Origin: Nevskiaceae bacterium
GTDB lineage: Bacteria; Pseudomonadota; Gammaproteobacteria; Nevskiales; Nevskiaceae
Direction of reading: 5' to 3'
NCBI GenBank assembly: GCA_008012115.1
Contig: SSEB01000003.1
Location: 593,745-657,744, forward strand
DNA: 64,000 bases
Shown: positions 53,545 to 64,000 of the stretch, piece by piece
Layout of the letters: every line of letters starts with the position of its first letter
Position numbering within the stretch: the stretch's first letter is position 1
Position numbers and translations under genes: made by a program
The notes under the pieces: generated by a model
Told to the model about the DNA's origin: nothing
Databases searched by the model: none
Seen by the model: only the letters and a program-made list of their open reading frames with translations

Positions 53545-54413
53545 GCGACGGAAGAAACCGGGACGGGCAGCCCCAGATTCTTCCATAAGCGCAGCGTCGC
53601 TTCCGACTGGTTCAGGGTGTAGAAGTGCAGTCCGGGGCAGCCGTTGTCGAGCAGTGTGCGGCACAGCCGCGTCACCACGTCGAGACCGAAGTCGAGCAGC
53701 GCCTGGCGGTCGTCCTGGTATTGCTCCAGGCGCAGCCGCACCCAGCGCGGAATCTCGGCGCCGCAGGCGGCGGAGAAGCGCGTCAGTTGCGCGTGGTTGG
53801 TGATCGGCATGATGCCGGCGATCACCGGAATCTTCAGCCCGGCCTTGCCGCAGCGTTCGACAAAATCGAAATAGCTGTCGGCGTTGTAGAAATACTGCGA
53901 TACCGCGACATCGGCGCCCGCCGCGACCTTGCGGCGGAAGTTCTCGAAGTCCGCCGCCGGACTGGTGGCCTGCGGATGCGTTTCGGGATAGGCGGCGACT
54001 TCCAGGTGGAAGTGATCGCCGTGCAGTTCCCGGATGAAGCTGACCAGCTCGTTCGCGTAGTGCAGCTCGCCCGGCGCCTGTGCGCCCAGCGCGGTGGCCG
54101 GCAGATCGCCGCGCAGCGCGACGATGCGGCGGATGCCGGCGGCGCGGTAGCGGTCGAGCAGCAGTTTGATCTTCTCGCGCGTCGAGCCGACGCAGGTCAG
54201 GTGCGGCGCGGCCTCGATGCCGGTCTGCTGGACTACGCGCATCACGGTTTCGTAGGTGCCGTCCTGGTCCGAGCCGCCGGCGCCGTAGGTCACCGAGAAA
54301 TATTCCGGCCGCAGCTCCGCCAACCGGGCGATGACGGCCGGCAGTTTCGCGGTTCCCTCCGGCGTGCGCGGCGGAAACAGCTCAAAAGAAAAAGTCACGG
54401 GATGTGTGTTCAT
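53541..54413 (-). CDS. metF: 5,10-methylenetetrahydrofolate reductase
   Basis: A protein of 290 residues, TIM barrel with FAD: FELFPPRTPEG, YFSVTYGAGGSDQDGT, APHLTCVGSTREKI, IVALRGDLP, AVSQYFYNADSYFDFVERC and IPVIAGIMPITN. It makes methyl-THF for methionine synthesis and thus belongs with ahcY and metK in the activated-methyl cycle. The start is ATG 54411-54413. It lies 47 bp after ahcY, with a strong inverted repeat between them. Confidence 0.95.
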   Translation of the reverse strand: MNTHPVTFSFELFPPRTPEGTAKLPAVIARLAELRPEYFSVTYGAGGSDQDGTYETVMRVVQQTGIEAAPHLTCVGSTREKIKLLLDRYRAAGIRRIVALRGDLPATALGAQAPGELHYANELVSFIRELHGDHFHLEVAAYPETHPQATSPAADFENFRRKVAAGADVAVSQYFYNADSYFDFVERCGKAGLKIPVIAGIMPITNHAQLTRFSAACGAEIPRWVRLRLEQYQDDRQALLDFGLDVVTRLCRTLLDNGCPGLHFYTLNQSEATLRLWKNLGLPVPVSSVA

Positions 54414-54424
54414 GGCGTCCAGAA

Positions 54425-54452
54425 CACTGGGGCCGCGATTGCGGCCCCAGTG
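54425..54452. terminator. Strong inverted repeat between ahcY and metF
   Basis: A perfect 12-bp stem with a 4-nt loop: CACTGGGGCCGC, GATT, GCGGCCCCAGTG. There is no T-tract on the minus strand, so it may be a processing/stabilising hairpin or a weak terminator that reduces metF relative to ahcY. Confidence 0.5.
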
Positions 54453-54460
54453 CTGCGTCC

Positions 54461-55909
<1,449 letters not shown>

Positions 55910-55936
55910 GCGATCGCTCCTACGGGTTTCAGGAAC

Positions 55937-56013
55937 GGGCGCCGTTGCAACGGATTAGTGAACCCCGCCGAGCCTGGCCCGCCTTGCGCGGGTCGCAGCG
56001 CCCCTCGGCGGGG
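55937..56013 (-). ncRNA. SAH riboswitch controlling ahcY
   Basis: On the minus strand the RNA reads CCCCGCCGAG then GGGCGCUGC, a short hairpin (ACCCGC … GCGGG), CCAGGCUCGGCGGGG and, after a linker, AACGGCGCCC. This is the SAH riboswitch pattern: P1 pairing CGCCGAG/CUCGGCG, the conserved GRGCGCUGC and CAGGCUCGG, and the 3' GGCGC pseudoknot strand. It ends about 28 nt before the ahcY start codon and begins 15 bp after the metK stop codon. SAH riboswitches are ON switches. Confidence 0.92.
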
Positions 56014-56027
56014 TGGTGTCGCTGGTC

Positions 56028-57230
56028 TTACTTCAGGTTCTTGGCGTCCGTCTTGAGGGCCTCTGCCTTGTCGGTCTTCTCCCACGAGAAGGCCGTCGCC
56101 GTGGTGCCGTCGGCGAGCTTGACCTCGAAGGGCTTGCGGCCGAAGTGGCCGTAGGCCGCGGTCAGCTGGTAGATCGGATGCACGAGATCGAGCATCTTGG
56201 TGATGCCGTACGGGCGCAGGTCGAAGTGCTTGCGCACCAGCTTCTCCAGCGCGGCATCGCTGATCTTGCCGGTGCCGAAGGTGGTGACCATGATCGAGGT
56301 CGGCTCGGCGACGCCGATGGCGTACGACACCTGCACCTCGCACTTGGACGCCAGCCCGGCGGCGACGATGTTCTTGGCGACGTAGCGCGCGGCGTAAGCG
56401 GCGCTGCGGTCGACCTTGGACGGATCCTTGCCGGAGAAGGCGCCGCCACCATGACGGGCCCAGCCGCCGTAGGAGTCGACGATGATCTTGCGGCCGGTCA
56501 GGCCGCAGTCGCCCACCGGCCCGCCGATCACGAAGTTGCCGGTCGGATTGATGTGGAACTTGGTGGACTTGCTGATCCACTTGGCCGGCAGCACCGGCTT
56601 GAGGATTTCCTCCATCACGCCTTCGCGCAGGTCCTTGAGCTTCACGCTCGGGTCGTGCTGCGTCGACAGCACGACGGCATCGAGGCCGACGGCGACGCCG
56701 TCGCGATAGCGCAGGGTGACCTGGCTCTTGGCGTCCGGGCGCAGCCAGGGCAGCGGCGATTTCTTGGCCTTGCGGACCTTGGACTGCTGCTCGACGATGC
56801 GGTGCGAGTAGTAGATCGGCGCCGGCATGAGCTCCTTGGTCTCGTCGCAGGCGTAGCCGAACATCAGGCCCTGGTCGCCGGCGCCCTGTTCCTCCGGCTT
56901 CTTGCGGTCCACGCCCATGGCAATGTCCGGCGACTGCTTGCCGATCAGGTTGAGCACACCGCAGGTGGCGCCGTCGAAGCCCACCGCCGAGGAGGTGTAG
57001 CCGATGTCGGTGATGACCTTGCGGGTCAGCGCTTCGAGGTCGATCCAGGCGCTGGTGGTGATCTCGCCGGCGACGATGGCCACACCGGTCTTCACCAGGG
57101 TTTCGCAGGCGACGCGCGCCTTCTTGTCCTGCGCGAGGATCGCGTCGAGCACCGCATCCGAAATCTGGTCGGCAACCTTGTCCGGGTGGCCTTCGGAAAC
57201 CGACTCGGAGGTGAAGAGATATTCGCTCAC
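56028..57230 (-). CDS. metK: S-adenosylmethionine synthetase
   Basis: A protein of 400 residues: [90 protein letters not shown] and [20 protein letters not shown], all canonical MetK motifs. It makes SAM from methionine and ATP. It is the first gene of the minus-strand methyl-cycle set metK-ahcY-metF. Its leader contains a terminator-like hairpin that cannot belong to any upstream gene. Confidence 0.97.
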   Translation of the reverse strand: MSEYLFTSESVSEGHPDKVADQISDAVLDAILAQDKKARVACETLVKTGVAIVAGEITTSAWIDLEALTRKVITDIGYTSSAVGFDGATCGVLNLIGKQSPDIAMGVDRKKPEEQGAGDQGLMFGYACDETKELMPAPIYYSHRIVEQQSKVRKAKKSPLPWLRPDAKSQVTLRYRDGVAVGLDAVVLSTQHDPSVKLKDLREGVMEEILKPVLPAKWISKSTKFHINPTGNFVIGGPVGDCGLTGRKIIVDSYGGWARHGGGAFSGKDPSKVDRSAAYAARYVAKNIVAAGLASKCEVQVSYAIGVAEPTSIMVTTFGTGKISDAALEKLVRKHFDLRPYGITKMLDLVHPIYQLTAAYGHFGRKPFEVKLADGTTATAFSWEKTDKAEALKTDAKNLK

Positions 57231-57261
57231 GGCATGAACCTCGAAAATATGGATGGATGAA

Positions 57262-57292
57262 AACCCGGCCGGAACGCCGCTCCGGCCGGGTT
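57262..57292 (-). promoter_or_regulatory. Terminator-like hairpin in the metK leader (candidate attenuator)
   Basis: On the minus strand AACCCGGCCGGA, a 7-nt loop, TCCGGCCGGGTT, then TTC: a perfect 12-bp stem whose end forms a run of four U. It lies 31 bp before the metK start codon. Upstream on this strand are a second small hairpin (GCCTAT/ATAGGC, 57301-57316) and TAGAAT (57321-57326), a possible -10 element. No minus-strand gene ends here, so a leader role is likely. Confidence 0.6.
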
Positions 57293-57384
57293 GATAATCT
57301 GCCTATACGGATAGGCGGATATTCTAGATGAACTGCGGCGCCAGGGCCAGCCCATTAAGCTGAACGCCAGATGCCCCGCAAACA

Positions 57385-57957
57385 ATGATCGCCATGGCCC
57401 TGACGCCTTCCTCAATGATTCCCCTGGGCACGCCCGCTCCCGACTTCGTCCTGCCCGAACCGTTGAGCGGCGAGACCCGCCGTCTCCAGGCGCTGCGCGG
57501 CGGCCGGGCCACCGTGGTCATGTTCATCTGCAATCATTGCCCTTATGTGAAGCATGTGCAGGGCGAATTGGTGCGGTTGGCGCGGGATTACCGGGTGCAC
57601 GGGGTGGGGTTCGTCGCCATCAGCAGCAACGATGCGACGCGCTATCCCGAGGATGCGCCGCCGCGCATGGCGGCGGTGGCGCGCGAGCAGGGCTACCCGT
57701 TTCCCTACCTCTACGACGAGGATCAGACGGTGGCCCGCGCCTATGGCGCCACCTGCACGCCGGACTTCTTCGTGTTCGACGCCGCCCTGGCCTGCGTCTA
57801 TCGCGGCCGGCTGGACGCCGCCACGCCGGGCAACGGCCTGCCGGTGACGGGCGCCGACCTGCGCGCCGCGCTCGATGCCGTGCTGTCCGACCGGCCGCCC
57901 GCCGCCGAGCAATGGCCCAGCCTGGGCTGCAGCATCAAGTTTCGCGAACCGGCCTGA
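57385..57957 (+). CDS. Thioredoxin-fold (AhpC/TSA-redoxin) family protein
   Basis: A protein of 190 residues from ATG 57385 (ATG 57394 is an alternative; no good ribosome-binding site for either). Motifs: PLGTPAPDFVLPEP, VVMFICNHCPYVKHVQGELV with a CxxC (CNHC) centre, FVAISSNDATRYPEDAP, YDEDQTVARAYGATCTPDFF and a late LGCSIKF. This pattern matches the thioredoxin-like redoxins of the AhpC/TSA superfamily; the partner is unknown. It is divergent from metK. Repeat copy 9 follows 12 bp after its stop codon. Confidence 0.82.
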   Translation: MIAMALTPSSMIPLGTPAPDFVLPEPLSGETRRLQALRGGRATVVMFICNHCPYVKHVQGELVRLARDYRVHGVGFVAISSNDATRYPEDAPPRMAAVAREQGYPFPYLYDEDQTVARAYGATCTPDFFVFDAALACVYRGRLDAATPGNGLPVTGADLRAALDAVLSDRPPAAEQWPSLGCSIKFREPA

Positions 57958-57969
57958 GCGGGTGCACGC

Positions 57970-58079
57970 CACCCGCTGTCGGGTTCGGCACCGGGAAATT
58001 TGTTTTTATTTATTCATCAATTTTAAAAACATTTAACAATAAATAACGATCTGATTTTTCATTTTCCGGAGAGCGGGTG
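57970..58079. repeat. 110-bp CACCCGCT/AGCGGGTG element, copy 9
   Basis: Left box CACCCGCT 57970-57977; 24 nt; AT core 58002-58047 (46 nt, starts GTTTT, ends ATAAC); 24 nt; right box AGCGGGTG 58072-58079. A third box, AGCGGGTG at 57957-57964, overlaps the upstream stop codon and forms a tight hairpin with the left box (8-bp stem, 5-nt loop). It lies between the thioredoxin-like gene and tkt. (Numbered by position scanned; number 7 is a rejected candidate.). Confidence 0.9.
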
Positions 58080-58158
58080 CGGCGTTTCTTGCCCCGGCGG
58101 GCCTTAAAAAGGAAAATACGCACCCTTTTTCGCCGCCTCAGCACCGAGCCGCTGCCCG

Positions 58159-61207
<3,049 letters not shown>

Positions 61208-61216
61208 GCCATACCG

Positions 61217-61242
61217 AAGGGCGGCGAAAGCCGCCCTTTTTT
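61217..61242 (+). terminator. Terminator after gap
   Basis: AAGGGCGGC, loop GAAA, GCCGCCCTT, TTTT. A 9-bp stem with GNRA loop and T-tract lies 9 bp after the stop codon. pgk therefore probably also has its own promoter. Confidence 0.93.
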
Positions 61243-61315
61243 GATCGGCAGGACGCCCGAATGCCGCGAGCGCATGGATGCGCAGGAGCGGCCACTTCGC
61301 ATACAGGAATATTGC

Positions 61316-62497
61316 ATGACCGTTCTTCGCATGACCGACCTGGATCTCGCCGGCAAGCGCCTGCTGATCCGCCAGGACCTCAACGTGCCGGTCCACAACG
61401 GCAAGATCACGTCCGATGCGCGCCTGCGCGCCTCGCTGCCGACGATCAAGCTGGCGCTGGAGCGCGGCGCCTCGGTGCTGCTGATCTCGCACCTGGGTCG
61501 CCCCAAGGCCGGCCAGTTCGACATCGAGAACTCGTTGACGCCGGTGGCCGGCTGGTTATCGCAGGCGCTGGACCGCTCGGTGCCCATCGTCACCAACTGG
61601 ATCGACGGTCAGCTCAACCTGCAGCCGGGCCAGATCGTGCTCGGCGAGAACACGCGCTTCCTCAAGGGCGAGAAGGACGACAACGAGGAGCTGGCGAAGA
61701 AGATGGCCGCGCTCTGCGACATCTACGTGATGGATGCCTTCGGCACCGCGCACCGCGCCGAAGCCAGCACGCACGGCGTCGCCAAGTTCGCCAAGGTGGC
61801 CTGCGCCGGTCCGCTGCTGGCGGCGGAGCTGGATGCGCTGGGCAAGGCGCTGGCGCAGCCCAAGCGTCCGCTCGCCGTGATTGTCGGCGGCAGCAAGGTG
61901 TCGACCAAGCTCGACCTGCTCAACAACCTCGCCGATGTGGCCGACCAGCTGATCATCGGCGGCGGCATCGCCAACACCTTCCTCGCCGCGGCGGGCTACA
62001 AGGTCGGCCGTTCCTTGTACGAGGCGGACATGCTCGACACCGCCAGGGCGATCCTGGCCAAGATCAAGGCACGCGGCGGTGACATCCCGCTGCCGGAAGA
62101 CGTGGTGGTGGCCTCCGAGTTCTCCGCCGAGGCGCACGCGGAAACGCGGCCGGTGACGGAAGTGGAAGCCGACGAGATGATTCTCGATATCGGTCCGAAG
62201 ACGCGCAGCAAGCTCGCCGGCCTGCTGAAGAACTGCGGCACCATCGTCTGGAACGGCCCGGTTGGCGTGTTCGAATACGAGATTTTCGCCGGCGGTACCA
62301 AGGCCATCGGCCAGGCCATCGTCAACAGCAGCGCCTTCTCGCTCGCCGGCGGCGGCGACACGCTGGCGGCGATCGACAAGTTCGGGCTGGCGGACAAGAT
62401 TTCCTACATCTCCACCGGCGGCGGCGCCTTCCTGGAATTCCTCGAGGGCAAGAAACTGCCGGCGGTCGACGTGCTGGAGCAGCGCGCCAAGGGCTGA
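61316..62497 (+). CDS. pgk: Phosphoglycerate kinase
   Basis: A protein of 393 residues from ATG 61316 (AGGA 10 bp upstream). Motifs: [88 protein letters not shown] and [20 protein letters not shown]. It interconverts 1,3-bisphosphoglycerate and 3-phosphoglycerate with ATP formation. A terminator follows. Confidence 0.97.
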   Translation: MTVLRMTDLDLAGKRLLIRQDLNVPVHNGKITSDARLRASLPTIKLALERGASVLLISHLGRPKAGQFDIENSLTPVAGWLSQALDRSVPIVTNWIDGQLNLQPGQIVLGENTRFLKGEKDDNEELAKKMAALCDIYVMDAFGTAHRAEASTHGVAKFAKVACAGPLLAAELDALGKALAQPKRPLAVIVGGSKVSTKLDLLNNLADVADQLIIGGGIANTFLAAAGYKVGRSLYEADMLDTARAILAKIKARGGDIPLPEDVVVASEFSAEAHAETRPVTEVEADEMILDIGPKTRSKLAGLLKNCGTIVWNGPVGVFEYEIFAGGTKAIGQAIVNSSAFSLAGGGDTLAAIDKFGLADKISYISTGGGAFLEFLEGKKLPAVDVLEQRAKG

Positions 62498-62521
62498 CGG
62501 CATCGCAGTTGAAAATCTTGG

Positions 62522-62553
62522 GGCCGCGCATACATAGTGTGCGCGGCCTTTTT
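62522..62553 (+). terminator. Terminator after pgk
   Basis: GGCCGCGCA, 9-nt loop, TGCGCGGCC, TTTTT. A 9-bp GC-rich stem with a full T-tract lies 24 bp after the stop codon. Confidence 0.93.
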
Positions 62554-62602
62554 GTTGGCGCGGCATCGTGCCGCGGCAGCCGATTTCGCGAAGGAGCGGA
62601 CC

Positions 62603-63211
62603 ATGAAGCGTTTACTGACCCTGTTGATGGCGACGAGCGTGCTGTTCCTCAGCGGCTGCGGCTACAACAGCCTGCAGCAGCAGGATGAGGGCATCAAGGC
62701 CGCCTGGGCCGAGGTGCTCAACCAATACCAGCGCCGCGCCGACCTGGTGCCGAACCTGGTCAACACCGTGAAGGGTTACGCGCAGCAGGAGAAGGACGTG
62801 CTGCTCGGCGTCACCGAGGCGCGCGCCAAGGTCGGCAGCATCAACGTCTCGCCGGACATGGTCAACGATGCCGAGAAGCTCAAGCAGTTCGGCCAGGCGC
62901 AGGGCGAGCTGTCCAGTGCGCTGTCGCGCCTGCTGGTGGTGACCGAGAACTACCCGCAGCTCAAGTCCGACGCGCTGTTCCGCGACCTGCAGGCGCAGCT
63001 GGAAGGCACTGAAAACCGCATCACCGTGGCGCGCAACCGCTATATCGCGGCGGTGCAGCAGTACAACAGCACGGTGCGCTCGTTCCCGACCAATCTCACC
63101 GCGATGATGTTCCACATGGACGTCAAGCCGAGCTTCACGGTGGAGAACGAGAAGGCCATCGCCACGCCGCCGAAGGTCGATTTCGGCAACGCGCCTGCGC
63201 CGACCAAGTAA
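62603..63211 (+). CDS. lemA: LemA family lipoprotein
   Basis: A protein of 202 residues from ATG 62603 (AAGGAG upstream). A lipoprotein-type signal ends in SGCG (Cys19), followed by the LemA domain: YNSLQQQDEGIKAAWAEVLN, QYQRRADLVPNLVNTVKGYA, RLLVVTENYPQLKSDALFRD and ENRITVARNRYIAAVQQYNS. Function is unclear; LemA genes usually accompany TPM-domain genes, as here (next gene 6 bp later). Confidence 0.92.
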   Translation: MKRLLTLLMATSVLFLSGCGYNSLQQQDEGIKAAWAEVLNQYQRRADLVPNLVNTVKGYAQQEKDVLLGVTEARAKVGSINVSPDMVNDAEKLKQFGQAQGELSSALSRLLVVTENYPQLKSDALFRDLQAQLEGTENRITVARNRYIAAVQQYNSTVRSFPTNLTAMMFHMDVKPSFTVENEKAIATPPKVDFGNAPAPTK

Positions 63212-63217
63212 GCGACC

Positions 63218-64000
63218 GTGCTGCGCTGGCTGGCGGCGCTGCTGCTGTCCGCGTCCGCGACCCTGGCGGTCGCGGATGACGGCATGGTGGCGGTGCCGCC
63301 GCTGACGGCACGCGTCACCGATCTGACGCAGACGCTCGACGGCGGCCAGCGCGCCGCGCTGGAGCAGAAGCTCGCCGCCTTCGAGCAGCAGAAGGGCAGC
63401 CAGATCGCGGTGCTGATCGTGCCGACCACGCAGCCCGAGGAGATCGAGCAGTACTCGATCCGCGTGGTCGAGGCCTGGAAGCTGGGCCGCAAGGGCATCG
63501 ACGATGGCGCGCTGCTGCTGGTGGCGAAGAACGATCACCGGCTGCGCATCGAGGTCGGCCGCGGCCTGGAAGGCGCGCTGCCCGACGCCATCGCCAAGCG
63601 CATCATCGCCGAGACCATCACGCCGCATTTCCGCGAGGGCGATTTTGCCGGCGGCATCGACGCCGGCGTCGATCAGATGATCGGCGTGGTCAACGGCGAA
63701 GCCCTGCCGCCGCCGCGCCACGCGCAAGGCGGCAATGGCGACGACAACGGCCTTGGCGCGCTGCTGGTGCCGTTCTTCATCCTCTGGGGCTTCGGCCATT
63801 GGCTCAAGCGCCTGTTCGGCACCTTCCCGGCCTCGGGCCTCGTCGGCGTGGGCACCGGCATCGCGGCCAGCTTCATCCTCGGTTCCTTGGCCGCCGCGAT
63901 TGGCGTCGGCTTCTTCGCCATGATCGCGGCGCTGGTGCTGTACAGCGGCGTCATCGGCGGCCTGCCCATCGGCACTGGCGGTGGCGGCGGTGGTTTTGGC
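63218..64000 (+). CDS. TPM-domain (YgcG family) membrane protein, 3' end cut by window edge
   Basis: It starts at GTG 63218-63220, 6 bp after lemA, and stays open for 261 codons to the window end. A signal peptide (LRWLAALLLSASATLAVA) leads into a TPM domain: RVTDLTQTLDGGQRAALEQK, QIAVLIVPTTQPEEIEQYSI, VEAWKLGRKGIDDGALLLVA, DHRLRIEVGRGLEGALPDA and PHFREGDFAGGIDAGVDQM. Hydrophobic segments near LGALLVPFFILWGF and ASFILGSLAAAIGVGFFAMI follow, then a Gly-rich tail begins. It is the usual partner of lemA; function not established. Confidence 0.88.
   Translation, partial: MLRWLAALLLSASATLAVADDGMVAVPPLTARVTDLTQTLDGGQRAALEQKLAAFEQQKGSQIAVLIVPTTQPEEIEQYSIRVVEAWKLGRKGIDDGALLLVAKNDHRLRIEVGRGLEGALPDAIAKRIIAETITPHFREGDFAGGIDAGVDQMIGVVNGEALPPPRHAQGGNGDDNGLGALLVPFFILWGFGHWLKRLFGTFPASGLVGVGTGIAASFILGSLAAAIGVGFFAMIAALVLYSGVIGGLPIGTGGGGGGFG

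Noticed and set aside
61241..61315. Earlier start for pgk at 61241
   Set aside because: It would begin inside the gap terminator; ATG 61316 has a ribosome-binding site and the normal PGK N-terminus.

Overview
This window comes from a high-GC gammaproteobacterium. The best fit is the Nevskiales/Xanthomonadales side (Solimonas- or Nevskia-like). The reasons are the Xanthomonas-style flagellar regulatory block (NarL-type regulator, rpoN, stand-alone receiver, fleQ), the gene orders ftsY-ftsE-ftsX-rpoH, hemL-thiE-thiD, metK-ahcY-metF and tkt-gap-pgk, and a ketosteroid isomerase beside a DUF6351-type lipoprotein. The taxonomic placement is inference from gene order and protein likeness; no 16S gene is present.

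Layout. 0-9 kb: two small NTF2-fold genes (one a ketosteroid isomerase), a LuxR-type regulator, a large secreted lipoprotein, rmuC, and a c-di-GMP enzyme whose membrane domain resembles the plant/cyanobacterial ethylene receptor. 9-42 kb: a flagellar region (ycgR, flgN, flgM, flgA, cheV, flgBCDEF, flgGHIJKL, fliC, flaG, fliD, fliS, fliT-like, PilZ-like, receiver regulators, rpoN, fleQ, a MASE1/CHASE/PAS/GGDEF protein). Between flgF and flgG sits a complete type IV minor-pilin operon (fimT-pilV-pilW-pilX-pilY1-pilE) of visibly lower GC. 42-46 kb: a HAD phosphatase, two small membrane proteins and a DUF445 protein. 45-52 kb, minus strand: rpoH (with a CIRCE operator), ftsX, ftsE, ftsY, hemL, thiE, thiD. 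51.8-52.1 kb: a gene-free stretch with DnaA boxes. 52-57 kb, minus strand: a FixC-like flavoprotein, metF, ahcY with an SAH riboswitch, metK. 57-64 kb, plus strand: a thioredoxin-like gene, tkt, gap, pgk, lemA and a TPM-domain gene cut by the window edge.

Regulation readable from sequence: the flagellar genes carry sigma-54 sites (before flgA, flgB and flgG) and sigma-28 sites (before flgM, cheV, fliC and fliS), which fits an RpoN/FleQ-to-FliA cascade with FlgM as anti-sigma factor. Three c-di-GMP-linked proteins and YcgR surround it.

The most unusual signal is a family of intergenic elements with rigid geometry. Seven copies show CACCCGCT, exactly 24 nt, an AT-rich palindromic core of exactly 46 nt, exactly 24 nt, then AGCGGGTG or AGCGGGTC: 110 bp in total. 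The sequence varies between copies but the spacing does not. An eighth copy looks decayed. Every copy lies just downstream of a gene's stop codon. I do not recognise this family.
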